A stretch of DNA of 5,847 nt from JAAZFZ01 sp035647435 (GTDB lineage Bacteria > Bacillota > Clostridia > Oscillospirales > Acutalibacteraceae): contig DASRNM010000110.1 of NCBI GenBank assembly GCA_035647435.1, positions 1 through 5,847 of the forward strand. The letters are read 5' to 3'. Made by a program: the position numbers and the translations under genes. The first letter of the stretch is position 1, and every line of letters begins with the position of its first letter. Below are positions 1-5,847 of this stretch, one piece after another. A model generated the notes under the pieces. The model was given only the letters and a program-made list of their open reading frames with translations, did not search any database and was not told the origin of the DNA.

Positions 1-44
1 GTTTAAATTAAGTTCTTAGAAATAAGTTAAAAGGAGGGATTTTC

Positions 45-1493
45 ATGGTTGACAAAAGCAAGTTCGGCTGCTGTTTGCTTATTGATTATTATTCATTCTC
101 ATACGCTAACAGCATTTTCGAGTCGGGCAGGGCTTCTCAAATTGCGTACTATGACATGTTTTTCAGAGAATGTCCCGATAATAGCGGTTTTGCTATAATG
201 GCAGGCGTTGAGCAGTTGGCAACGGCGTTGAAAAACATAGAATTTAAGGATAGTGACATTGAGTTTCTGCGTGAAAACGGCATGAGTGAAGGTTTTCTTG
301 ATTATTTAAAAAACTTTAAATTCAGTTGTGATGTTTGGGCTGTTCCTGAAGGGACACCGATATTCCCAGGCGAGCCGATTGTAACAGTAAAAGGTCCTAT
401 TATTCAAGCGCAGTTAATTGAAACGTTGATATTAATGTCTATAAATTTTCAAAGCCTTATTGCTACCAAAGCAAACAGGATTTCAAGGGCAGCGCAAGGT
501 CGGGCATTGGTTGAGTTCGGCACACGAAGAGCCCATGGAGCTGATGCCGCAGTTTTAGGCGCAAGGGCTGCATATATCGGTGGAGGGGATGCGACATCCT
601 GCACCTTAGCTGCTAAGAAGTATGGTATTCCAGTTTTTGAATCAATGCCACACAGCTGGGTTCAAATGTTTAATAATGAATATGATGCCTTTTGTTGCTA
701 TGCTAAAAGGAATCTTAACAACTGCACGCTTCTTGTTGATACTTACAACACACTCAAATCAGGAGTTCCAAACGCAATAAGGGCGTTTAATGATATTCTT
801 TTGCCTAAAGGGTTTAGACCAAAGGGTATTAGAATAGACAGCGGTGATATATGCTATCTTTCAAGAAGAGCAAGAAGAATGCTTGATGAGGCAGGCTTCC
901 CTGATTGTGAAATTATTGCCTCAAATGCGTTGGACGAGTATTTGGTCAGAGATATGCTTTTGCAGGGTGCAAAGATTGACACATTTGTTGTTGGTGAACG
1001 CTTAATCACATCAAAATCCTCACCCGTATTCAGTGGCGTTTATAAACTCAGCGCCGTTGAGGAAAGCGATGACATTGAGTCGAGAATAAATATAAGCGAA
1101 AATGTATCAAAAATCACAACTCCTGGTTTTAAAAAAGTTTACAGGCTGTTTGACCGTGATTCTGGCAAAGCGATTGCAGACCTTATCACGCTGGCAAATG
1201 AAAAAATTGATGAAGGCAAAACATATGAGTTGTTTGACCCGAATTATACTTGGAAGCGCAAAAAGGTCGATAATTTCGTCTCTCGATTAATGCTTAAAAA
1301 GATTTTTGAAAATGGTGAATTGATATATAAAATGCCAAATCTTAAAGACATTAGAAGCTATTGTAATTCTCAAATGGATACTTTGTGGGATGAGGTTACG
1401 AGATTTGAAAATCCACATAATTATTATGTAGACATTTCACAAGCATTATACGATGAAAAAAGCAGAATGATTGAAAAAGTCAGGGATATTTAA
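45..1493 (+). CDS. pncB: Nicotinate phosphoribosyltransferase (NAD salvage)
   Basis: This 482-residue cytoplasmic enzyme joins nicotinate to PRPP, with ATP hydrolysis, giving nicotinate mononucleotide in the Preiss-Handler route to NAD. Seen in the sequence: an N-terminal part with the DYYSF segment (residues 14-18), EFGTRRAHG (157-165), the MPHSW segment (201-205) whose His203 matches the histidine phosphorylated during catalysis in this family, LVDTYNT (230-236), RIDSGD (263-268) and VGERLITSK (316-324) in the phosphate-binding part of the barrel. A C-terminal family extension begins near KVYRLFD (364-370). The length agrees with the bacterial family (about 470-490 residues). The ATG follows AAGGAGGG (31-38) with a 6-nt gap, so the start is secure. 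The 44 bases before it show no convincing promoter; transcription may begin outside the window. The reading frame is intact with no missing motif. Nicotinamide phosphoribosyltransferase is the nearest alternative, but the overall pattern is that of the nicotinate enzyme. Confidence 0.95.
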   Translation: MVDKSKFGCCLLIDYYSFSYANSIFESGRASQIAYYDMFFRECPDNSGFAIMAGVEQLATALKNIEFKDSDIEFLRENGMSEGFLDYLKNFKFSCDVWAVPEGTPIFPGEPIVTVKGPIIQAQLIETLILMSINFQSLIATKANRISRAAQGRALVEFGTRRAHGADAAVLGARAAYIGGGDATSCTLAAKKYGIPVFESMPHSWVQMFNNEYDAFCCYAKRNLNNCTLLVDTYNTLKSGVPNAIRAFNDILLPKGFRPKGIRIDSGDICYLSRRARRMLDEAGFPDCEIIASNALDEYLVRDMLLQGAKIDTFVVGERLITSKSSPVFSGVYKLSAVEESDDIESRINISENVSKITTPGFKKVYRLFDRDSGKAIADLITLANEKIDEGKTYELFDPNYTWKRKKVDNFVSRLMLKKIFENGELIYKMPNLKDIRSYCNSQMDTLWDEVTRFENPHNYYVDISQALYDEKSRMIEKVRDI

Positions 1494-1526
1494 TAGTAAT
1501 ATTTACATATTAGTGTATTTGCGTAA

Positions 1527-1568
1527 AATAAAGGCACTGTATCAAGTTATCGATACAGTGCCTTTATT
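1527..1568. terminator. Bidirectional intrinsic terminator between convergent genes
   Basis: A perfect 17-bp stem (1527-1543 pairing with 1552-1568) encloses an 8-nt loop. The centre of the stem is GGCACTGTATC / GATACAGTGCC. Read rightward it is followed by a U-rich stretch (TTATTATTTAT, with the last stem bases included); read leftward the stem is followed by TTTTACGC. It lies 33 bp after the pncB stop and 12 bp past the stop of the leftward hydrolase gene, so it can end both transcripts. The stem is longer than a minimal terminator needs. Confidence 0.85.
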
Positions 1569-1580
1569 ATTTATCTTGGT

Positions 1581-3815
1581 TTACGCTTTTAAAATCCAAA
1601 ATTCACTTAACATTAATCCTACGATAGGCTCGGATATTCTCAAATCAAGGCATCCGTTTTCAAAAATGCTTGAGGGTAACAAATATGTTGCTGTTTCAAA
1701 GCCCGGAGCGAGCATTTCATTGTCAAACGCTTCGTTGGTTTCTCCACCATATGGCTTGCCCTCATAAATCGTGTTGCCGTTAGCCTCAACCTTGAAGTGC
1801 TTCAATATTTCATATTTTTTTGAAGAATAAGTGATTCTTAGTTTGTAGTCTGTGTTGGGTTTAAAACCGCCGGTTTTAAACTTGAATGTAAAGTGATCAT
1901 AAAGCTTTAGCATTGACATGGGAATATTACCATCGTTTACATTGGGTTTGTCACCTTGATAGTTCATATAGAAGTCTTCATCTTGCCTAACGCCCAAATC
2001 ATCAAACCCATGCTCTGCAAAAGAGAAATAGTATTCATCGTTTTCGACCTTGTTCCTATTGATAAGCCGAGAAATAAATTGATTACATTCTTTTTCGTTG
2101 AGCGTCATAGCAAAATTTAACTTGTTATTGAGCCACTGCCTGTCGGTTATAGGCAAATCAATTGTTTCAAGGGTTGCGCCCCTCTCCCATGATTTTGCGT
2201 GGTATCTTTCAACATCAAGCTGAAGTCCGATTTGCTCAAATAGCTCCTTAGCATGCATTTCAATGTCTTCTCGCAACACCGTGCATTCGCTTGGTAAATC
2301 CATTTTTAGAACTGAAACAGCAGAGTTTAGATCTCTGTTTTCAAGGTATTGTTTTGCCTTTTCAATCAACCCAAGCTCAAAAACTCTTTTTCTTCTGACG
2401 AAGGTGTCGCATTTTGCTCTAAACAGAAGACTAACAAATCTCCAGTTTTTGAGAAGATTAGAGTATTGCTCAGCCAACTCAACAAAAATTTCAAGGGTGT
2501 TTTCAATGTGCGGATTTTCTGCAGGGTCGCCCTCCCAGTTTTGTTCTAAACCATAAATTCCGTCCGCAATCCTTTGGGCTGGAACACCGAAGAAAAAGGC
2601 TCTTGAATAGTCACAAAGAGTATCATTGAGCGAGACATTAGGGAAAAAGTCCATGTCGCTCCAAACCATTTTGTTCACATCATCATTTACACCCTCAGAA
2701 TATGAAACGCTACCGACGATATATCTTCGTGTGAGGCGGTGAATTGCTCTATATTCCTTTGGTCTCGGGTTTATGCTCTCGCGGCTGAGTGCTGTTGTGA
2801 GCGAATAATGCCAGTCATCTCTGTTGAAATGAACAGGGTATTCGCAACGCACATTGTGCGTTATGTCAGGGTACAGTCTGATTGGGTATTTTGCCGGTAG
2901 CCTTCTGCGCAACTCATCAAGAGGAAACGCTCTGTTTGGGCCTGTAATAACACCGTCAATTTCATCGGGCATTTCTTCAAGTGCTTCAATAAATTCCTCT
3001 CCCCAATGTGGCATTGAATGAGGTTGCTGTGCGGAGGGCCACATCTGTGTTTTCGGGTTAATTTTTTTAATCTCCCTTGATATAAGAATGCAACGCCTTA
3101 TAAAATCCTTAGCCTCCATTTCGCCTGGGTCGCCACCCGGTGGGAAGAAAGCATCTATTCTCGGTGAAGTTTCAAAAAGGTTTCTCCTGCGTTGCACAGA
3201 CTCCTCATCTGTTTCGTTCTTAAGGTTAGGGTACCATACAGAAACATCAAGGTCGTATTCATCCGCCACCCTTGAAGCCTGAACAAACAAGTCTTGCGGT
3301 TTAAACTTCATTAGCGAGTTCATCTCGTTATTCCCTTTTTCGTTTGGTATGTGTTCGCAGGTGTTGCAGCCGAACATCATAATGTCACGATAATAGCGGC
3401 TGTAATCGTCTAAATCCCAAGCGTCATATGTATTAGGGCATGGCCTATAACCGAGCTGATGGCCTCTGATTGATTTGTCAGGGGTATATTCACCGCTGAT
3501 ATCTTTAATCAAAATTATTTTATCGTCATGATATTCTGTTTTTCTTAAAAAAAGCGAATAGCCGAATATTAAGCCGCGAATACTCAGGGCGGTTATTGAC
3601 AGCTTGTTATTATCTTGACAAATCAAATAAGAATCCTTATTTTTGAGTGTATCTTTATTGCAAAGGGAAAAGCAAATGCAAGGGTTTTGGGCATTGTCTA
3701 AAATTTGGGGCTTTTTGCCCGTGCGAAGCAGAATTTCTTGTGCAAACAACTCGGCCACTTTGAGCGGAATGTCACTATTTGCAACAATTGAAGGTTCTGA
3801 AAAATCATAAATCAT
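1581..3815 (-). CDS. Uncharacterised glycoside hydrolase-like protein (GH20/GH67-like architecture)
   Basis: A 744-residue protein with no signal peptide or membrane segment, so probably cytoplasmic. The first ~105 residues look like the alpha/beta domain (GH20b/GH67N type) that precedes the barrel in hexosaminidases and alpha-glucuronidases. A TIM-barrel-like region follows, with conserved-looking blocks RGHQLGYRP (117-125), WYP (194-196), PPGGDPGE (225-232), MWPSAQ (258-263), YPDITHN (315-321), INPRP (348-352) and YSEGVNDDVNKMVWS (372-386). Helices come next (about 430-590), and the last ~110 residues look like a beta-sandwich. From memory, similar proteins occur in Bacteroidetes, Planctomycetes and Firmicutes, labelled alpha-glucuronidase- or galacturonidase-like; I cannot name the substrate or the catalytic acids with certainty. 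An in-frame GTG at 3824 overlaps the GGAG (3827-3824) that should bind the ribosome, so the ATG at 3815, 8 nt beyond it, is the better start. The gene stands alone, with its own promoter and no transporter or regulator beside it. Confidence 0.7.
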   Translation of the reverse strand: MIYDFSEPSIVANSDIPLKVAELFAQEILLRTGKKPQILDNAQNPCICFSLCNKDTLKNKDSYLICQDNNKLSITALSIRGLIFGYSLFLRKTEYHDDKIILIKDISGEYTPDKSIRGHQLGYRPCPNTYDAWDLDDYSRYYRDIMMFGCNTCEHIPNEKGNNEMNSLMKFKPQDLFVQASRVADEYDLDVSVWYPNLKNETDEESVQRRRNLFETSPRIDAFFPPGGDPGEMEAKDFIRRCILISREIKKINPKTQMWPSAQQPHSMPHWGEEFIEALEEMPDEIDGVITGPNRAFPLDELRRRLPAKYPIRLYPDITHNVRCEYPVHFNRDDWHYSLTTALSRESINPRPKEYRAIHRLTRRYIVGSVSYSEGVNDDVNKMVWSDMDFFPNVSLNDTLCDYSRAFFFGVPAQRIADGIYGLEQNWEGDPAENPHIENTLEIFVELAEQYSNLLKNWRFVSLLFRAKCDTFVRRKRVFELGLIEKAKQYLENRDLNSAVSVLKMDLPSECTVLREDIEMHAKELFEQIGLQLDVERYHAKSWERGATLETIDLPITDRQWLNNKLNFAMTLNEKECNQFISRLINRNKVENDEYYFSFAEHGFDDLGVRQDEDFYMNYQGDKPNVNDGNIPMSMLKLYDHFTFKFKTGGFKPNTDYKLRITYSSKKYEILKHFKVEANGNTIYEGKPYGGETNEAFDNEMLAPGFETATYLLPSSIFENGCLDLRISEPIVGLMLSEFWILKA

Positions 3816-3845
3816 ATCACTCACTCCGTAAAACTGTTTTACACA

Positions 3846-3874
3846 ATATTACCATGACACAAAAATAACTTCAA
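3846..3874 (-). promoter_or_regulatory. Sigma-A type promoter for the leftward hydrolase gene
   Basis: On the minus strand TTGAAG (-35, 3874-3869) is separated by 17 nt from TAATAT (-10, 3851-3846). The bases just before the -10 are TGG, giving an extended -10 TGn motif. Each hexamer matches the consensus at 4 of 6 positions. The predicted transcript starts near 3839, giving a leader of about 24 nt that includes the GGAG ribosome binding site. This is consensus matching by eye; no start site is known. Confidence 0.6.
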
Positions 3875-3875
3875 G

Positions 3876-3893
3876 CAGATTTGACATAATCTG
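3876..3893. promoter_or_regulatory. Inverted repeat in divergent promoter region, possible operator
   Basis: CAGATT (3876-3881) and AATCTG (3888-3893) form a perfect 6-bp inverted repeat with a 6-nt centre (TGACAT). The repeat starts two bases upstream of the leftward -35 element and ends 10 bp before the rightward -35. That position could suit a dimeric regulator serving both genes, but no regulator is encoded nearby and a repeat this short can occur by chance in AT-rich DNA. Confidence 0.35.
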
Positions 3894-3903
3894 TAAAAAT
3901 GAG

Positions 3904-3932
3904 TGGAATACTTTATTCATTTATGCTATAAT
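3904..3932 (+). promoter_or_regulatory. Sigma-A type promoter for the rightward alpha/beta hydrolase gene
   Basis: A perfect TATAAT (-10, 3927-3932) is preceded by TGC, an extended -10 TGn motif, and stands 17 nt after a weak -35, TGGAAT (3904-3909). Transcription should start near 3939, leaving a leader of about 37 nt with the AGGGAGGG ribosome binding site. A perfect TTGACA at 3881-3886 is too far upstream to serve this -10. It would pair at 17 nt only with TGGAAT used as a -10, a weaker alternative. Confidence 0.7.
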
Positions 3933-3975
3933 TTGCATGTATTGTTAATGTGCTACAGTTTAGGGAGGGTTGACC

Positions 3976-4917
3976 ATGATATGGGCTTTATTGGTTGTTG
4001 CGGTGTTGATAATAATTGTTTTAGTTGTCGCTTTTATCGCATTTAAAATGACTATTGTAAGGCGGGCAAAAAAACCCGAAACCGAAGAAATATACATAAA
4101 CCGAGAAAGAAACCGAGAAAAAAACAATGCATACTTTTTATCACATGAACCCGAGGATGTTTCGATAATTACACCCGACGGGTTGACCTTGCGAGGTTGG
4201 TATGCACCTGCAGAGAACCCTACAAAACGTTTTGTAATTTTTTCGCACGGATATAGATGCAACGGGCCCGACGAGTTCAGCCATATTTACCCGTTTTACC
4301 ATCACAAATTAGGTTACAACTGCCTTTTCCCTGACCATAGGGCACACGGTAGAAGTGAGGGTAAATACATAGGCTTCGGCGCTCTTGATTATAAGGATAT
4401 TCTGCTTTGGGTAGGCTATCTTATAGGTAGGTTTGGTGATGATATTGAAATAATTCTGCACGGAATTTCTATGGGTGCTGCAACAGTTATGCTGGTTAAT
4501 CAAGCGGAGCCACCCGAGCAGGTAAAATTGGTTATTGAAGATTGTGGATATACAAACGCTCACGAACAAATCAGCGAAACGCTCAAATCAATGATAGGCT
4601 TTAAGTTCGATCTATTGGTAAGGCTTTGCAGTTTTGTTTGCAAAATGAGAGCGGGCTATGAATTAAGTGATGCGGATTGCCTTTCAAACATGTCTAAATC
4701 CAAAAACCCCATTTTGTTTATTCATGGCGACAATGATGCGTTTGTGCCAACACAAATGGGGTTGAGCTTATATGAATCATGTGACTCTGTTCCCTGTGAT
4801 TTGCTTTTGGTTGAGGGAGCAATACATGCTTTTAGCTATTATGATGCACAAGAGGATTATGAGGCTAAGGTTAAGGAGTTTATCGACAAACATATAGGTG
4901 AACGCGCAAACGTTTAA
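3976..4917 (+). CDS. Membrane-anchored alpha/beta hydrolase, YqkD-like
   Basis: A 313-residue serine hydrolase of the alpha/beta fold, resembling Bacillus subtilis YqkD in length, N-terminal membrane segment and layout. Residues 2-23 form one hydrophobic helix, followed by a basic stretch (K24, R29, R30, K32, K33). By the positive-inside rule this suggests that the catalytic domain faces the cytoplasm. Seen in the domain: an oxyanion-type SHGY (90-93), PDHRAHGRSEG (119-129), the nucleophile elbow GISMGA (163-168) with Ser165, HGDNDAFVP (250-258) supplying the likely catalytic Asp254, and GAIHAFSY (281-288) with His284. The triad is therefore complete. The substrate is not evident; esterase or peptidase activity are both possible for this group. 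An in-frame TTG at 3970 directly abuts AGGGAGGG (3962-3969), so the ATG at 3976, 6 nt after it, is the likelier start. The gene has its own promoter and converges on sigG with 22 bp between stop codons. Confidence 0.85.
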   Translation: MIWALLVVAVLIIIVLVVAFIAFKMTIVRRAKKPETEEIYINRERNREKNNAYFLSHEPEDVSIITPDGLTLRGWYAPAENPTKRFVIFSHGYRCNGPDEFSHIYPFYHHKLGYNCLFPDHRAHGRSEGKYIGFGALDYKDILLWVGYLIGRFGDDIEIILHGISMGAATVMLVNQAEPPEQVKLVIEDCGYTNAHEQISETLKSMIGFKFDLLVRLCSFVCKMRAGYELSDADCLSNMSKSKNPILFIHGDNDAFVPTQMGLSLYESCDSVPCDLLLVEGAIHAFSYYDAQEDYEAKVKEFIDKHIGERANV

Positions 4918-4939
4918 CGCAAGGCTAATAACCGTACAT

Positions 4940-5710
4940 CTATTTTGGGTTTTTAAGTTGGTTCATTGCACATTTTTCGAGCCTTGAAACCTGTGCCTGT
5001 GAAATGCCGATTTCTTTTGCGACCTCCATTTGAGTTTTGCCTAAAAGAAAACGAAGATAAAGTATCTTTTTTTCCCTGGGCTCTAACTCCTTAATGGACT
5101 GACGCAAAAGTATTTCATCAATCCAACCGTTTGAGGTGTTGTTGTCACCTATTTGGTCCATAACAAAAATTGTGTCACTTCCGTCTGAATAGACTGGCTC
5201 ATACAAAGAAACGGGCTCAACAATTGCCTCAAGTGCGAGAACAACCTTTTCTTTTTTGACACCGAGCTCTTCTGCGATTTCTTCAACAGTCGGGTCTCTT
5301 TGGAGCTTATTGACTAACCGCTCTTTGGCTTGCATTGCGTGGTAGGCCGTGTCTCTCATTGAGCGGCTCACCCTGATAGTGTTGTTATCTCTCAAATATC
5401 TTCTGATTTCACCAATAATCATCGGCACAGCATAAGTGGACAATCTCACCTTGTGCCTAACATCAAAGTTATCAATAGCTTTAATCAAGCCTATGCATCC
5501 GACCTGAAAAAGGTCATCAAGGTTTTCACCCCTGTTAGTGAAGCGTTGTATAACACTTAAAATAAGGCGCAGGTTGCCGTTAATCAGCTCATCCCTTGCT
5601 TTTAAGTCTCCTTCCTTGGTTCTTCTCATAAGTTCGACATTTTCCGCTTCCTTGAGAACTTTAAGTTTTGCGGTATTAACTCCGCATATTTTGACCTTGT
5701 TATACTTCAT
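4940..5710 (-). CDS. sigG: RNA polymerase sporulation sigma factor SigG (late forespore)
   Basis: A 256-residue sigma-70 family factor that directs late forespore transcription after engulfment (spore-protective SASP genes, germination genes and others). The N-terminus KYNKVKICGVNTAKL (2-16) closely follows that of B. subtilis SigG. Region 2 carries DLFQVGCIGL (66-75) and STYAVPMIIGEIRRYLRDN (91-109); region 3 covers roughly 113-170; region 4 has the helix-turn-helix KTQMEVAKEIGISQAQVSRL (225-244). The NGN at 44-46 matches the SigG-type Asn that, in B. subtilis, separates SigG from SigF and is reported to matter for binding of the anti-sigma CsfB/Gin. The length is close to the usual 257-260. 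An in-frame GTG at 5725 overlaps the G-rich ribosome binding stretch (5723-5718), so the ATG at 5710, 7 nt after it, is chosen; it also matches the family's N-terminus. No sigE-like sequence appears in the 137 bp upstream that are visible. Confidence 0.96.
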   Translation of the reverse strand: MKYNKVKICGVNTAKLKVLKEAENVELMRRTKEGDLKARDELINGNLRLILSVIQRFTNRGENLDDLFQVGCIGLIKAIDNFDVRHKVRLSTYAVPMIIGEIRRYLRDNNTIRVSRSMRDTAYHAMQAKERLVNKLQRDPTVEEIAEELGVKKEKVVLALEAIVEPVSLYEPVYSDGSDTIFVMDQIGDNNTSNGWIDEILLRQSIKELEPREKKILYLRFLLGKTQMEVAKEIGISQAQVSRLEKCAMNQLKNPK

Positions 5711-5744
5711 TGAGAAGCCCCCCACACTTGATTGACGATAAATT

Positions 5745-5774
5745 AATTATTGCCATTGCAAGCGTGGTTCATTC
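5745..5774 (-). promoter_or_regulatory. Possible sigma-F/sigma-G type promoter of sigG
   Basis: On the minus strand GAATG (5774-5770) is followed, after 15 nt, by GGCAATAATT (5754-5745). The first fits a sigma-G -35 (GHATR), and the second fits the sigma-F -10 pattern GGnnAnAnTR in all but its last base. The predicted start near 5738 leaves a leader of about 28 nt. In B. subtilis sigG is transcribed by sigma-F and then by sigma-G itself, so the location makes sense. The motif is short and degenerate, and the call is an inference. Confidence 0.45.
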
Positions 5775-5806
5775 GGCAAAAGGCTTTTTAATGAATATAT
5801 TTTAAA

Positions 5807-5825
5807 TAAGCTTGCGCTGAGCTTA
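5807..5825. repeat. Short inverted repeat upstream of sigG
   Basis: TAAGCT (5807-5812) and AGCTTA (5820-5825) form a perfect 6-bp inverted repeat around a 7-nt loop. Read leftward it is followed by TTTAAAAT, so it could be a weak terminator for a gene entering from the right or an operator. It is too short and AT-rich to be firm. Confidence 0.25.
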
Positions 5826-5832
5826 AATTCAT

Positions 5833-5847
5833 AGGCGGTATTTTATG
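5833..5847 (+). promoter_or_regulatory. Possible ribosome binding site and start codon of a rightward gene cut by the window edge
   Basis: AGGCGG (5833-5838) stands 6 nt before an ATG that forms the last three bases (5845-5847). The spacing equals that of pncB and the alpha/beta hydrolase. If real, a gene divergent from sigG begins here. Only the start codon is visible, so nothing can be said about its product. A possible -10 (TATATT, 5796-5801) has no good -35 partner. Confidence 0.3.

Noticed and set aside
15..26. CTTA-GAAA-TAAG mini-hairpin before pncB as a regulatory leader
   Set aside because: Four pairs only; no riboswitch or NAD-repressor type site can be supported in the 44 bases available.
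1102..1290. 62-codon frame inside pncB
   Set aside because: Out-of-frame shadow of a well-conserved gene, with no ribosome binding site.
1471..1767. 98-codon rightward open frame overlapping the pncB end
   Set aside because: It runs straight through the terminator hairpin and then lies antisense to the hydrolase gene's 3' end; no ribosome binding site and no recognisable protein.
2263..2556. Rightward frames of 97 and 66 codons (also 64 codons at 3088-3282) within the hydrolase gene
   Set aside because: Antisense shadows of a long intact coding region; composition and lack of translation signals do not support them.
3897..3922. AAATGA ... TCATTT and GAATA-CTT-TATTC inverted repeats inside the rightward promoter
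   Set aside because: Short, AT-rich and mutually overlapping; likely chance.
3960..4569. Leftward frames of 100 and 86 codons opposite the alpha/beta hydrolase
   Set aside because: Antisense to conserved catalytic motifs, and the first covers the opposite gene's ribosome binding site; no independent evidence.
4930..4956. AACC ... GGTT pairing followed by Ts near the hydrolase/sigG junction as a terminator
   Set aside because: Only four pairs with a 14-nt loop, not stable enough to call.
5538..5735. 65-codon rightward frame opposite the sigG 5' end
   Set aside because: Antisense to the conserved SigG N-terminus; no start signals.
1..5847. A defence, mobile or otherwise undescribed multi-gene system
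   Set aside because: The genes are housekeeping or sporulation types, single-gene units in alternating directions, with no transposase, integrase, toxin pair, direct repeats or CRISPR-like spacing.

Overview
The window reads as a compact piece of chromosome from an anaerobic, endospore-forming member of the Clostridia (Bacillota). The evidence is a recognisable forespore sigma factor (SigG), strong AGGAGG-type ribosome binding sites, AT-rich intergenic DNA, a clostridial-type nicotinate phosphoribosyltransferase and a YqkD-like hydrolase. An Oscillospirales-like gut or rumen lineage is a guess from the overall look of the proteins, not something the sequence proves. I see no mobile element, CRISPR array, tRNA, rRNA, riboswitch or broken gene.

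Layout: pncB (+, 45-1493) ends against a 17-bp perfect hairpin (1527-1568). The hairpin also lies just past the end of the gene arriving from the other side, a large uncharacterised glycoside hydrolase-like protein (-, start best placed at 3815, stop at 1581). A 160-bp divergent intergenic region (3816-3975) carries a recognisable sigma-A promoter for each direction, and a perfect 6-6-6 inverted repeat lies between them. To the right is a membrane-anchored alpha/beta hydrolase (+, best start 3976, stop 4917). It converges with sigG (-, best start 5710, stop 4940), leaving only 22 bp between the stop codons. Upstream of sigG is a plausible sigma-F/sigma-G type promoter, and at the right edge a possible ribosome binding site and ATG for a rightward gene.

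The four genes are each monocistronic and alternate in direction. They do not form a pathway: NAD salvage, probable intracellular sugar-conjugate hydrolysis, an unassigned esterase/peptidase-type hydrolase, and sporulation control. Three of the four have a more upstream in-frame GTG or TTG that lies in or abuts the Shine-Dalgarno sequence. The starts given here are the downstream ATGs with proper spacing.

I did not find a previously undescribed system. The items most worth a second look are the orphan hydrolase, whose family is conserved but whose substrate I cannot assign, and the palindrome in the divergent promoter region.
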